Numbered from the stretch's first letter, positions 24,066 through 45,564 are shown. The stretch is DNA of 64,000 nucleotides from Brasenia schreberi (GCA_036023115.1 JAYKKT010000048.1:7792001-7856000); one strand, 5' to 3'. Made by a program: numbers and translations. Notes: generated from the sequence alone by a model not told the origin.

Positions 24066-24770
24066 AGTAGACATGACCCATTTGGAACCGCCTCAGTGGT
24101 TTCAATCAGAACCAAACTGGGCAAGGAACCAGTTAGAACTGGAACCAGTCAAATTGAACCCGAAACCAGGGACTATTCGGTTTGGTTCTAGTTCCACATT
24201 ATATGAAATCAAAACCAGGCCGAAACCAGAAATGGCAGTCCCAAATTGCTTATTTCATATTTTTTAATTGTTTTAATTCAAAATTTTATTTATTTATTTT
24301 TGTTCCATGTGATTTAGGACTCTCTGACTGGAACCAGAACCAGCTCGGTCCCGGTTCAATTCTGGTTCCTGGCTTTAGGAAAATAGAAATCGGCAGTTTG
24401 AAACCACCTGTTTTGGTTTACGCGGAACAAGAATGTCTACATCGAAGAAATAAACTTAGAAGTTCCAAGATGAGTTCCTTTCACTACAGGCTTGCTTGAG
24501 CATAGTTCTTCCTACCAGCTCAAATCCAAATGGAGTCTTCTACTATCATAAGTGAGATCAAGTTAGATGGATTCTTAGTCTCCATAATTCTCTCTCTCTC
24601 TCTCTCTCTGGCCGATTGACCCAGAACCTGGAACTGTAACTGAACCCAATTCTAATCATGTTTCATAGTGGTTCTCTGTCCATTTTCAGTTCCGGTACGG
24701 TCATGGTTTTGGTTTCAGTTTGGATCTAATTTTGGTTTGGTTTAGGTTTATTTTCTAAAACATAATAAAT
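24066..24770 (+). mobile_element. GGAACC-rich TIR repeat, copies 5 and 6
   Basis: Begins GTAGACATGACCCATTTGGA (terminus-like). It continues with dense GGAACC/GGTTCC wording to about 24430. A second block at 24615-24770, after a short (CT)n, has TTCCGGTACGGTCATGG and TTTGGTTTCAGTTTGGA. It may be one element plus a fragment. Confidence 0.55.
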
Positions 24771-25926
24771 TAATCAATACCAAGTTAGACTTTGAGAGGA
24801 AAATATATTACATAAGACTCAATATGTTTTTAAACTATTTAATATATGTGTAAATGTGTGTATATCTATCTATCATCTAAAAATATACAAGAAAACCATA
24901 TCCTACTCACTATTCTCACTCATGCTTACATGTTACTTTTCGGTAGAATGAGTATAATTTATTTATTTTAAAGCTTTTTTAAAAGAATGAAAACAATGTT
25001 ATTACTTATACCCAAAAGTAATGGTCGGATATAATTAAGTAATGTCAATCATGGGCCTAATCATTATATATATAAATAAAAACAAAAGAAAGTTAAATTC
25101 AAGGGAGAACCTACGATTTCGGTATTGTGCCTGCAGTTTTAACTACTGGAGTGTTGCCAAACCCACCATTTTGTATGTGTGTGTTTGTTTGTTGATGTGG
25201 ATGAACGAAACAATATTTCTACCCTTTATGCATAAAATGTTTTGCTGATAGACTAATATTATGATTATGACAATGAATATTTGATGAATATTGGACAACT
25301 TATGGGATAAGGTAAGTGTTGTGATGCCAACAAAATCAAACTCGATCATATGATATGGGATTGACATTTATTTTTCTCCTAATTTTCAATTTGACTTAAA
25401 GATTTTAATGATGTTTATCATAATAAATTCAAAATTGACATATTTAATAGGTTCCCCGAACCCTATCAAGGAATCTTATGAGAATAAACTGTGATATTTG
25501 AAATTCACATTTATGTTGTGTGTATTGGGCCTGATCCAAACCAATCTCTACTTGATTAGGGATCCAAGCAGGCATTTATTGGGAAATTACGAATACACAC
25601 ACAACTAGTCAGCTAATTACGGAAGACTGCAGGTTTTCACTCCACCCGCACCCACCCCACACTAAAAGCCCTGTATCAAAAAACCCTGCATCCTCTTTGT
25701 TACAACCCCATCCTTTCCTACTTCAACTTACAAAAGTTTTTTTTTTTTAAATCAGTTATTATTATATATTCTATATAAAATATAAAATATTTTTTATAAT
25801 GTTTTATATTATTAAACTATAGGTTATTATGTATGTGTACATATACATTTATATTTATACATATATGCATGTAAAATACTTATAAACACATATATACACG
25901 ATATACATATATTTTATATAAACAAA
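24771..25926. other. AT-rich intergenic region
   Basis: No gene or clear repeat seen. There are runs of short A/T words and a plain poly(T) near 25740. Confidence 0.5.
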
Positions 25927-26074
25927 CACATATGTACATACTGGGGTGGGTTTACTTTAAACTCTACCCTGCCTCACCCCGCTCCACTAGAAGGTCTTCC
26001 CCTCCTTGCCTTTATTTCTTGAGAATCTGCCCCCATGTAGGGGTGGAGTGGGTGTATATATATAGACAATATAT

Positions 26075-26170
<96 letters not shown>

Positions 26171-26330
26171 AAACACATATGTGCATATTGGGGTGGGTTT
26201 ACCTTAAACCCTACCCAGCCCCACTTGCAGGTCTTCACCTCCTTGCCTTTGCTTCTTGAGAATCCGCCCCATGTAGGGGTGGAGTAGGGCGGGTACCTCG
26301 TAGGGCAGGTAGGAATTGACATCCCTAGCT
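25927..26330. repeat. Direct duplication around an (AT)n array
   Basis: The 130-bp block CACATATGTACATACTGGGG..TGTAGGGGTGGAGTGGG (25927-26052) returns diverged at 26174-26290. The (AT)n array at 26079-26167 lies between. The right side ends GTAGGAATTGACATCCCTAG, resembling the CTAGGGATG(G/T)CAAT terminus also seen at 57718. Possibly a hAT-type non-autonomous element with an internal duplication. Confidence 0.7.
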
Positions 26331-27386
26331 TGATGATTTAATCCATTATTGCATTGCTTTATGAAGTTTTCTTAGTAGTAGGGGCAGAACCTTTTTTTTA
26401 AGGTATTAGAAGCAGAAACTTTTGTGTATGTTGTATTCAATTTGGCTTGTGTCCATATCGGGTTTCCGTGTCATGTGTTGAATTGCAAGCAACTCTGTGT
26501 TTCAAGACGTGTCTCTGTTGTGTCATTCAGGGTTTGTGTCTACAGCATGCTGAATTGCAAGTAATCTGCCTTTCCATATCTGTGAAGTTTATGAAATACC
26601 TTTTCTTTGATTTAATGAACGTTTGCCATTGAATTGAAGATTAAATTCCCATATATTTATCTTCTCAACCTTGAGTAAAGGGATGTTAGAACCCAACCAT
26701 ATACCTAATTTGATTAAGTTTATAAATTGCCCACTATCAATATAAATATAAATATATATATGATATGTTCATATATATCAATGATTCGATTTTTGAGATA
26801 ACGGTAAAGATTTAATATGTTCATATGCATTAAATACAAGTATACAGGTATAATAATATATTTAATTCAAATCTCCATAATTAATCCAAAAAATCAAACA
26901 TTAGAGATGTTTGTAAAAGATTATGTACCAAGACTCCTTATACAGAGAGAGAAAAAGAAAGAGGGTATAGTCCATGTCATTCGTACTTGAAATCACTTAA
27001 ATTAAAGATCTTTTACATTTAATCACGATGGTGAAGATTTACATTTAAAAAGCATGAAGATTTGAATTTAAAAGTATTTAATGCACAATACTTTTAACTT
27101 CTTAAATTTAAACCTCTATGAGTAGTCGTCAACATAAATATCTTACATGATTTCAAACATGGATGAATGTACACATATACTACTTCTCTCTCTCTCTCTC
27201 TCTCTGTGTGTATATATATATATATATATATTCAAAACTTTTGAATTGGATTGTATGCTCGAAACACTCCTAGACATAGACTGCTTTTTTTTTTTCAAAA
27301 GCAAGGGAATGTCGATCATAGTGATTGAATTCTCACCAATCTCAACAGTGGGGCACTTCTTACCGTTGAACTATCATTCAATTTAT

Positions 27387-27423
<37 letters not shown>

Positions 27424-27427
27424 TAAA
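26331..27427. other. AT-rich region upstream of gamma-tubulin
   Basis: Includes (CT)n-(TA)n at 27185-27231 and (AT)n at 27388-27420. Several AT-rich phrases (TTTAATGCACAATACTTTTA) resemble those at 14.2 kb, suggesting an old MITE family. No gene seen. Confidence 0.5.
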
Positions 27428-27555
27428 TGATTTCGGGTTTCAGTTTCAGACCCGTTTCTAAAATACATGAATATAACTAAATTGGAGGATCTCCGGTTAC
27501 GGTTCCAAATCTGGTTCAAACCGCCTAGCTGGTTCCGAACCGGCCATGTCTACAC
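27428..27555 (-). mobile_element. GGAACC-rich TIR repeat, copy 7
   Basis: Ends GGTTCCGAACCGGCCATGTC followed by TAC, the inverted terminus of the family. It lies about 250 bp upstream of the gamma-tubulin start codon. Confidence 0.6.
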
Positions 27556-27763
27556 AGACATACCAGGTAATCCCGCCCCTTTTGGGTCAAGCGTGTGTAT
27601 GTCGAGCCGGGATCGCCATACCCAAGTCCAGCCATCGCAAGAATTTCATTCTCATGCTAACGTATACGCGTCCTCAGGGCACGTCACAACTCCGTGTCTT
27701 AGTGGTGATCAAATGCGTCGTTCAAACGGGCCCGCCCAGACCTTCTCCCAGAGTGAGGGCTAG

Positions 27764-27768
<5 letters not shown>

Positions 27769-27806
<38 letters not shown>
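27769..27806 (+). repeat. (GA)n microsatellite abutting gamma-tubulin ATG
   Basis: About 36 bp of GA end at GG just before the ATG at 27807, so it lies in the presumed 5' UTR. Confidence 0.95.
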
Positions 27807-35470
<7,664 letters not shown>

Positions 35471-35741
35471 AGAGTATCTTTAGATAGTTTTTTTTTCTTG
35501 TGATTTGCCAGTTTTGGTAATGCCAAAGGTGTTTTTCCCTTGAAAATATTTAGGGAGAAAACCACCTTATGTCTTTGAACGTGGCTTTCCTGTTTATGGG
35601 TGATGTATCGGCTTTTTATGAGAGTGTGAGAGAGAGGAACAGAAGGTATGTAAACCCTTCTTACATGGGAACTCTTCATTCGTCATAATATAAAACTTTT
35701 CCGTTTACTTTTTACTCTCGCTGTTCTCCGTCACCGCAGCC

Positions 35742-35742
<1 letters not shown>

Positions 35743-35806
<64 letters not shown>
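35743..35806 (+). repeat. (CT)n-(AT)n microsatellite
   Basis: About 32 bp of CT run into AT repeats, 270 bp past the gamma-tubulin stop codon. Confidence 0.95.
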
Positions 35807-35807
<1 letters not shown>

Positions 35808-36954
35808 CCCAGGGCTTGCCAGCCACGATGCACCACCAGTGTTTGCTAATGTTGTAAATATTTTATTGGACCTTGGGTTGCAAGAGGTATTGATACACTT
35901 GTATCGTGCTGTATGTATGGATGTATGATATTGGTGAATTTTAAATTATTTTTTTAATTCATCAGAAACATAAAAATTTAAAAATCACCTGTGTACATGG
36001 TTTTTGGGTTTTATTTTGAAATTTAAGATTGTTGAGTATTAATGAACCTAGAATACATATAGGATTTTGAGAGAAAAGGCTTGGCTTTTAAGATATGAAA
36101 GGATACGAAGACTTTATTTTGAAACTTAGGATTATTGATTATTAATGAATGTAGAATACATTTAGGATTTTGAGAGAAAGGGATTGGTCCTTAAGAGAGG
36201 AATGAATAAACATGTAAGAGAACCAAAGAAATTAACTTATAGGAGGTTTAAACACACATAAGTTTTCTTTAAAAAAACATGACTTTTGAGACTTATATTT
36301 TATCTTATGCTACATATTGTATTCATTCATATAGCCGACCCGACCTTATCTACTATATGGTATTCATATTGTAACATTGCGATATACCCAGACAGTGTTA
36401 TGCAATGTAAGTATTTAAATCGTATCATTGTCATATTTTTATAACGTTGGTCTTCGCTCGAAGCTCCCAATACCACCACCACTAACAGTCTTTAATAAGT
36501 TTAATACATATTCATTCTTTATGGTACAGTGCATTCACAATTCCCAAGAAACGAAACTGAATTAATTCCTTACAACAAATCAAAAGATAAAGCCCTTAAT
36601 CAATTCCTAACAACAAATCAAAAGATAAAACCCTTATTAGAGATCCCACAGATTGAAGCCATTGATTCCCCACTACCAATTAAAAAAACTAAACACCCAA
36701 AAATCATGGCTTTCCTCTCAAAGCATGAACATTCCTCAAGATCTTCTCTAAGAATAGTGACTTCAGATGGACCACGTGATAAACTCGGAGAGAGAGAGAG
36801 AGACTTGTTGAGGCCGGTGAGCTATTGCTTGTTGTGCATGCAGCCATTGGCGTTGAACTCCTAAGCACCTATCAAATAGTAAGCATCTGTTTGGGGCATG
36901 TGTGGGGTCAAGGATTTGAATCCATATATCTGTGAATGAATCACGCATGCACTT
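35807..36954. other. Intergenic, short direct repeats
   Basis: AACAAATCAAAAGATAAA(G/A)C is repeated about 40 bp apart near 36578-36632. ATATAGCCGACCCGACCTTA near 36335 resembles a LINE-tail scrap. The plus-strand frame 36529-36864 matches no family I know. Confidence 0.5.
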
Positions 36955-37120
36955 CCTTTTGTTTCAATGAGAGGTGGAAGCTTAACACACACACATGCAC
37001 CCACCAGGAACCAAACTCGACACCTGCGAGCAGGTGTCAAAGTGTCCGACTGGTGAGCTAACAATAGATGCGAACCAAATGCACTTTGGCTTCGACCTGA
37101 AGGTTCATGTGTCTTGTTTT
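36955..37120 (-). mobile_element. tRNA-derived SINE-like element, copy 6
   Basis: On the minus strand it reads TTAGCTCACCAGTCGGAC (A-box-like), AGGTGTCGAGTTTGGTTCCT (B-box-like) and GCTTCCACCTCTCATTGAAA then CAAAAGG at its 3' end (about 36957). Confidence 0.65.
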
Positions 37121-37689
37121 CTATAGAAGCCAGGAAAATGTGCATACAGGTAGCCAATTTGTGCTTTATGACCACATGACAAATGATATTTTGTGGTATC
37201 ATTTAAGATGATTACACAGATTAATCTCTAAATCTGATATGAACCTGCTTAATACATGTGTTTTCGTTGGGTCCAAAATGGATTGGGTTTTGGGTATGCA
37301 AATTCTGATGCGAACTGATTAGAAACTTGAATCTCATACTATCTACCCAAATCTGATCAGATAACCCTGATGAGACAGTGCATCCAAATTAATATATATC
37401 TTATTTTTAATTTTAATATTTGTAGTTTCTGCCAAACAATTTAATTTTTCTATTATTCTTCCTTCTAGATCGACAGGTTCTGAAGCTATTAGGAGCTACT
37501 TGTGAACCCGAATGGACTCTTGCTTGGAATCAAACATTTTGCGGATCAAAATTGGGTAGAAAATGTTGGGGTCAGAGGCTTATGGAGATATTAGCTTCTA
37601 GAGATTGAAATTATCCATCTATTATTAATCTCATCTAGATCATTACTAAAATTAAGCATGACATCAAGATACAAACCTTTTCCATTGTG
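37121..37689. other. Intergenic region
   Basis: Nothing recognised beyond low-grade repeat wording (TTGGGTCCAAAATGGATTGG). Confidence 0.4.
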
Positions 37690-40430
37690 AAATTTTTATA
37701 CCAGATTTCATTAATTTTGAAACATAGCAAGAACAACCTAGTCAATTTTTTTATGTTGGCTTAAGAACTTGTTTTAAACCATAAAGGGATTTGATTAATT
37801 TACACGCTTTATGTTCTTGCTTGGGTAGAATAAATCCTTTGAGTTGTTCCATACACACCACATCATCTAAATCACCATTTAAGAATGTTGTTTTAACATC
37901 CATTTGATGAATAATAAATTTATAGATGGAAGCGAAGTGCCAATAACACATCTAATTATGGCAATTCTTGCTATACGTGTGTGCATATGTATCAAAATAG
38001 TCAACTCATTCTTTTGTATAAACCCACTTAGCGACTAATTGTGCCTTGAATTTATCAATGTTTCCATCTTCCTTCATTTTCTTTTTGAAAATCTACCGAC
38101 CAAATGAGGCATGGAACCATATGGGAATCTACTTAGTTTCCAAAGTTTTGTTACTCCACATTAATGGAAGTCGAATTTTAAATGCTTGTATTGCTTATTT
38201 CCTGAAAGCTACATCTTGAGACTTCATTGCCTCTTTCAAATGCTATTACCGGATCAACTTTTCTATGTTATAGCATAATGGTGCATGACTATCCCAATAA
38301 GTAAGTCTCTTGTGTCAACACCAACTAGGAACATAAATAAATCTTCGGTCCATATGTTTTTATCTTTCTTAGCTCTTTTACTTCTTCTAGGCTCTGAAAC
38401 TTTTTAAATGTATCCTTTATTTGGTACATTATTCTTCCTGGATAAATGTTCAGCGTCTCTATTAAAGAGTTAACATTGACTTTGGGTCTTATAATTGAGT
38501 TAAATATGTATTCTTGAAATAGTACATCCAAGCTTCGATGTCATTCTTTAGAGTATCTGAGTCATTGAATTCACTTACGATAGGAATAACGGTATGCTAT
38601 TCATCTTATTTTCCATCGTAACTTTCGAAGCATATACATTCAATTCATACTAGCACACGCAAATTTATTTCCTTTTGGAGTTCGAGGAACCTTTACTATT
38701 CTTTCTACCGATCCCAAGACTTTAAGATATGTTGAGAGGTTGGCCTTTTCTTTTCTTCTTCGAGAGTTCATATAGGGTTCATCTTATTCGCTTTTTATTT
38801 AGAACTCTACTTAAAATATAACAAGCTATGTGAATATTGCTTGCACCTTAATAACCTTATGCTATAGTGAAAATAGGATAATATGACATTTACCTTGTTC
38901 TTCCAACACCTTTACTGTTTCCTATCAATCACACCGAGCTTTCTATTATGTGGGGAATATGGTGCGGTTGTTTAATGTATTATTATTTCGATTGGACTCA
39001 AAAAGAAATTTGGATAATAGTATTCTCTGCTCCTATAAAAGACTTTACTTTTAATGAAAGTCTCGTGTTGAAGTTCTACTTGTTTTGAAGATCTTGAACT
39101 TTTTAAAAGTCTCTTCCTTAGAATACATCAAGTTATGTGACAATATCTAGTGCAATCATCTATAAATGTAACAACGTATTTCATATCACTAATGGTAGGT
39201 CAATTATGTAAATCACATATATTAGAATGTATCAAATCTAATACTTTAGAATTTCTTTCTATTTTAAGAAAAAAAAGTCTAATAATCTTGATAAGCATGC
39301 AAGTCCTACATGATTGGTCAGATTTATTCATTTTAGGAATCAAATTAGATTTTACTATGTAATTTAATTTTTTAAAATTAATGTATCTCAAACGATAATG
39401 TCAAACATCACAAGAATCAACAATATAAGCAGAAATATCATTCTTATTCATTACAACATTTAACTTGAACATATAATTAGAAAGATAACCTTTTGTAGAA
39501 AACATGCCTCCTTTTGATAAGATAAACTTATTCCCCTCAAATACACATTTAAAATTATGACAGTTCAATAAGGGTACATACATTATTTCTTACATTTAAT
39601 ACATACAAACATTCACATAAATACGAATTTTGTTCAATGTACACTTGAGTTCCGCATATCCCTTCTCTTTAACTTTAATTGTTGAAGCATTGCTCATATA
39701 TAATATAGGTATGTCAGATTCATCCATCAACTTGAAAAAGACTTGTTTTTGCATACATTACAATTTGCTCCAGAGTCAAGCCACCATGAACCCATGTTTT
39801 CAACTAAGTTCACTTTGTATATAACGGCCACAAGGTTATTTTGTAGGTTGAAACTCTTTCCTTTAATCTTTTTATAATGTCGGCACTCACTCTTGTAATG
39901 CTCAGCTTTTTCAAATTAGTAGCATTTTCTTTACATCTTTTGTGACTTAACCATTGTGATTTCAAGATTTAACAAAATCTCTACTTTTACCTTTTGAGGG
40001 TTTGATAGGCATTCCTTCCTTCCTTCATAACATGGACTCTATTTTGATTGACAAATCATTAGAATCATCTTGCTTTTGGCATTTTCCCTCAAGCCTATGA
40101 TGATCTTTTAGTTACTCAAGAGATATCTTTCTTCTTACATTTAAGATAATTTTGAAATCTTTTCAAAGTATAATTTTTTTTTATGATAGAGGACATGACA
40201 ATAGTATCATTCATGTTCATAATATACTGCTTAAAACTATATAAGATCCGTTTTATTTCATGAAATTATTTTATAATTGAACTATTATATATCAATTTGT
40301 AATTATTAAAACAAGGAAATCAAAATTTCTTACTTGTCGAGTATTCAATCATGTGCCTCACTTCCAACTTTCTCATAGTACCTTGTACTTGTTGCGATTA
40401 CATAAAAAATGAGGAGAGCATTCAACATGT
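37690..40430 (-). mobile_element. Degenerate Ty1/copia retrotransposon
   Basis: Read right to left. A zinc-knuckle-like K.EHYKSECRHYKK lies near 39885-39935. The protease motif WWLDSGANCNVC lies at about 39757-39800. A pre-integrase region is at 39401-39583, and CRTC..LDLIHSNICDLHN leads into integrase at 39200-39391. Reverse transcriptase IIHQMDVKTTFLNGDLDD and CKLIKSLYGLKQ lie at 37751-37951. Frames are broken by many stops and shifts. No LTRs recognised. The order GAG-PR-IN-RT identifies copia. Confidence 0.85.
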
Positions 40431-40639
40431 TGTTAAGGATGTAGTATGTGCCATTGTAGTTATTATTATCCATTTTTGCCTTTCGTGAGTTTGCTCGAGG
40501 GTTTCATCTTGCTTCTCTTCTAGTTTGGGTATGGTGAGGACATATGGAGCTTTTAGTATGGTGAGAAGAAAATGCATATTTTTTGTTAGTGAAGGAAGTT
40601 GTCACCATCAAAGCATTTGAGCTTAATGAAATTTGAGAC

Positions 40640-42110
40640 TATCTCTCTCAAAGTTAATGGAACTAATGATAAATTTAAAGCAAGATTAGTTGTTAGGAGT
40701 TGTACACAAAAAGAATGAATTGATTATTTTAATACATATGCGTTGGTTGCTCGTATAGCTATGATTAGAGTACTATTAGCATTGAATTTTATTTTTAAAC
40801 TTGTCATTAATCAAATGAATGTTAAAAACAACATTTCTAAATGGTGAGTAAGATGAGGAAGTGTAAATAAAGCAACTTGAAGGGTTTGTTGTTGCTTAGT
40901 CAATAAAAATAATTTTTGTAAGCTAGTTAAGTCCTTATATAGACTTAGCTTTGACCCCTAAGCAATGACATGAAAAGATTTGGTAAGAGATTGTTCTTGC
41001 TAATGGTTATAAAATAAATTAGCACACGACAATTGTGTGTATGGTAAATTTCATAATATGAATAATGAATCATGATTTAATTTTATATGTAGATGACATA
41101 CTAATATTTAATGGTACTAATTTGAATGAAGTAAAAAAATACTAAGAGATTCTTGTCGAGTAATTTTGACATGAAGGATATCTTAGGGAGCAGTTAGATG
41201 CATGATCACAAGGGATAAAAATAACTAGAGATGAGTAGTTGTCTGAGGACTATCACAATCACGTTACATAGAAAAATTATTAAGAAAATCTAATTCATTT
41301 GATTGTCATCGTGTTCATTTATTTAACATCAGACATTAATTTAATGCTAAATATTCATTGTGCGGTTGCATTATGAATTATGCAAAAATAATTAAAGATA
41401 CTTAGAAGTACTACTTATGACATGTATTCGAATGTTGCGTATCTTATACTGTTGAAGAAATTAAGTCGTTATACAAGGAATCAAAGTAAGGACCACGTTT
41501 TATAAATGTTGTTTAAAGGGTATTAAAAATACTTAGAAAGGGCAGTTGATTATACGTTTAATCTATAATTGATGTCCTTCAGTTTTAGAAGGATATTCAA
41601 AATATTAGTTGGGTGAAAGTTATCTGGAAGACCATGCTTTTACAAGCAGTTGGGTCTTCATGATTGGTAGATGTGTTATTTATTGAACTTCAAAGAAACA
41701 AACATGTATTATAAATTTCACCATGGCTGTCAACTTCATTACTAGAAAAGGAATCATAATGGCTAAGAAACTTATTTAATGAGATATTGATATAGTCGAA
41801 GCTTGTGATACTAATATCAATGAATTGTAACAATATGAGTACTTTGTCAAAAGCATATTTTGAAGTATAAATAAATAATCTAGGCATACTAGTCTGAGGT
41901 ACCGTTACGCAAGAGATATAATCAAGAATAGAGTTATTTCTATTATTTATATAAGATTATTATTGAATCTTATAGATCCTTTAGCGACCCATTAATAAAA
42001 TCATAAATGATGAAAACTTGACTTATACTTGAACAACTTTCAAGTTTTGAGTATTTCGAGCGAAAGTACATTATGAGTGTGATAACAAATATGTGCAAAT
42101 TAAGCATTCT
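40640..42110 (+). mobile_element. Degenerate copia RT-RNase H remnant
   Basis: Plus-strand translation with many stops shows FKARLVVRSCTQKE, RIAMIRVLLALNFIFKLVIN and LEGFVV in the reverse transcriptase. Further on come a WTSKKQTCI- and RKGIIMAKKLI-like RNase H part and an ending like RH.SLR.RYARDIIKN. It faces head to head with the minus-strand copy at 37690-40430 and resembles the same subfamily. Confidence 0.75.
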
Positions 42111-44159
42111 AACGTAAAAAAAAGGTGACTGGTTGCATACAAGTGATAAGACTAAGCAAAACATTGCTTTTGATAGACCATAGAGTGCTCTTGTGTGATA
42201 CACTTATAATAGTCTACCTATACGAGAAGTGGGGCCTCTTCATGGAGTCTTAAACTTGGATCCTTAAAGCATCCAAAAAGGATATAAAGATACAAGACTA
42301 TTTTAAATAGGTCAACTAAATTATGAATGTGTTTGGTATCATAATCTTATACATAAATTGAGCATATTTGTTCATATGGGCTGAATGGTTGAAAACTTGT
42401 CCACAATTCCAATCATATGAGTAGAACCCATTTTTTACTTGATAAAGGTTCAAATCTATGAGGTACCTTTATTAAAATATAAGATTTGGTAATTTCAAAT
42501 TTATTTTAAAAATGAGGGGGTCTCTAAGATGATTTTTAAAATAAAGTTGGTTTACCAACTAATGTGTGAACCATATTAAGATACATAACCTCCTTAATGT
42601 GTGGCCAATGTTGTGCCACACAACTTCTTAATAAGTGGATCATATTAAGCCATATAAACTGCTTACACCTTTATAAAAGGAGATGTACATTTATCTCAAA
42701 GCATATGAGAATTAAATAAGTTCACATTGATTTTTGTGAGGCAATGAAATATTTACCAGGTTTTGTGGATTGCACGAAAGGGATGCCCTATAAATAGTGG
42801 TATGAGATATGAGCCATGTAGATTTTTCTTGCTTTTCATTTGTTTTGCGAAAACTCACTCTATACCTTAGATGTGCAACTAAGAATTGCATAAATCTATC
42901 ATGCTAATATGTTTAAGACTTATTACATTAGTACAAGGCAAGTCAATGGTCTTTATTATATCATTTAGGAATTTAATGACATACTTTATACTTGATTTTT
43001 TAATACCAAAGGTGACAAATAAGACTAAAGGTTAGTGTAAGTCTTCAATACATTTATGCATTACTATCTTTCTTACAAAATAACATGACAATTCGAATCT
43101 CCATAAGCCAAGATATAAAGAAGCCTCCAATTCCAATACAAAATTCTCGACCCAATATAAAAATGAGCCCTATTCATTTTGTTGAATGGTAGGGTTGTGG
43201 CCATTATGCCCCAATATCAAACCCAATTGTAAGTGAACCTACTAGCCAGGTGAGCTATTGCTCTTTGTGCAGAAATATGCTCCCATTTCAACCGTAACAC
43301 AGACACATAATACAACATGAACATGATCAGGAAGACTTTCCATGGCAATCTACATGTTGCTGAAGCTTGACATGAATACAATCAAAGTTTTTAAGATGCA
43401 TATATAGGTGTTACTATTCATAGTTTTCCAGGCAATCAGTTAGTAAATTATCTCATATATGCATCTAAATTAAGAAGAATATGTTAGCCTATTTTAGGCA
43501 GTAAATTCTTCCATATCCGATGTGTCACTATGTGCTAATATATGGGTGTTGTAGAAGCTTGACACATAATTCCTGGCAACCTACAAGTGAGCCATTGTTC
43601 ATTTGAGTGTAGTGTCACTATGTGCACATATATGGGTTGATAATTTACAATTAGATGCATATATGGGTGTTATTATTCATTGTATAGATGATAATTAGTT
43701 AATTCAAAAGTGTCTTCTTATATTTTGTTGTTTTGATAAATCATATACTGCTCAAAATATTTGCTATATGTTAAAATAGGTTTTTAAAAAGTTTCAATTA
43801 TCTTGTAAAAATTTTCAGTTTCACTTGATAATGTTGTTACAAATATGTGTATTATTTCTAAATTAAGAAGAATATGTTAGCCTATTTTAGGCAATAAATT
43901 CTTTCATATTTGATGTGCTTGTTATGTACTTAACTTATTATGTGTATAAGATGGTTTGAAGATTATACAACCTGAAATATAACCTATTAGAGATGTACTT
44001 AATTTTTTTGCAATCATCCTAATGTTAGAAATAAATGAGTAGATTTTTGTAAACAAAAAAATAGAAGAGTAAAAATATTTCTAAAAGATGTTGAACATTG
44101 TTGAAACTCGATCTATTAAATGTTGTCCGTGACTATGTCCTATAGAGACTTATTAATAG

Positions 44160-44161
<2 letters not shown>
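42111..44161. other. AT-rich region, possible LTR and duplicated block
   Basis: TATAAAAGGAG near 42674 and the following text could be a copia LTR promoter, but no second LTR was found. A 57-bp block (AATTAAGAAGAATATGTTAG and on) occurs at 43468-43525 and again at 43860-43917, with related text between. Confidence 0.45.

Positions 44162-44224
<63 letters not shown>
44162..44224 (+). repeat. (AT)n microsatellite
   Basis: About 60 bp of uninterrupted TA. Confidence 0.95.
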
Positions 44225-44227
<3 letters not shown>

Positions 44228-45520
44228 TTTTTACAATCAAATTTGTTTGAATCTAATTGGGATATTTGTACATGTCTTTCAGGTCTCCTTTTTATTTTTA
44301 ATAATACTATAAATGTATTATTCGGTGTTTACGATCTAACTTGTTATTTATTTGTTTATAAAGCTTTAAAAGTAATTTGTATCAATTCATACTTATCTCA
44401 TACTGTGTGAGAGATACAGAAAAATGACATAATTCTTATATAGGTTTTCCAACAATTAGTTGAGTTGTTGCTGCATTAGATCTATGATTAAAATTAGAAG
44501 GCTTATAATTATTTTTGAATGAGATCTTTAATCAATGATAAAGATTAAATATTAATCAATTATGTGTTTATTATAGTTCCCGACATGGTCATCTTATTGC
44601 ACAAATAGAAGAAGAAAGAAAATGTCCAAAATCTAATGGATTGAACTAATTTTGAGGTATATAATACTACTCATTATGATCTTCACGAATTTGAAGAAAG
44701 AAATTAGATGTTTTAGAATAGTAACAAGAGCATCAACTTATTTATCTAAATTTATCTTTAATTGCTAAGAATATTTTGTTGTTGTAGAGTAGGTATTTAG
44801 TTTAAGCAGTAATATATTAAACGAACACCGTTCTAACTTATAATTCGAGACCTTAGAAGCCAATGCTTTCTTATATGATTGAACAACAAGAAAGCGTCGA
44901 GCACAAGAGCATAAAAAGTGTCGATTGACATATACCGAAAACTATACTACTTAAAGAGAAACTAGCTCATATACTACTAACACTTTAGGTAAGAAGTTTC
45001 TACCAAAAAAATTAATACTACATACATAAGCATAAAGCAACAATGATAATTAAATTCAAAATCAATCACTTTAGGTATGAAGTTTTTAGTAAAAAAGGTA
45101 AGAGAATTATGCGAGTTTTTATTCTTCTCTACTTAAGAGGATACGTAAGAGGTATAATTCATAAGTAAGTGAATTATGGTTAAGGCCTTTATTTTTTTTA
45201 TTATCATTGTATCTTGTATCGATTTTTATACATCTATTGTATTATATTTTAAAAAATTTATAATATTATAACTTAAGTTTAACATCTTATTATTTTATAT
45301 ATATAATATAATACTTATATTACATGATACGTTACATATGTAATATGCTATATATTTTTATAATTATATAATTATATTATGTATATTAATATATACTTAA
45401 TACTTATAAGTTATAAGATTATGTTATAACTTACACGATTATGTAATGTAATTATATCCTTTTATAGTAAGATATTGATGGTACCTCCTCCGTCGAGAAA
45501 AAGAAAGTTGGGTCCATTGC
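44225..45520. other. AT-rich intergenic region
   Basis: Very AT-rich, especially 45200-45470. No gene or repeat family recognised. Confidence 0.5.
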
Positions 45521-45523
45521 AAC

Positions 45524-45530
45524 TATAAAA
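45524..45530 (+). promoter_or_regulatory. TATA box of the MORF-like gene
   Basis: TATAAAA lies 79 bp before the ATG at 45603, right where AT-rich DNA gives way to the transcribed region. Confidence 0.6.
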
Positions 45531-45564
45531 TTGGAGCCCTCGCTTCTTCCACTCTCTCTCCTGG

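Noticed and set aside
24182..24499. Trp/Pro/Asn-rich frames in the GGAACC-rich repeats
   Set aside because: They occur in every copy of the repeat and in either orientation, and are explained by the repeated GGAACC/GGTTCC words.
36325..36362. Possible LINE-tail fragment (ATATAGCCGACCCGACCTTA)
   Set aside because: Too short and diverged for a firm call, without TTG tail or target duplication.
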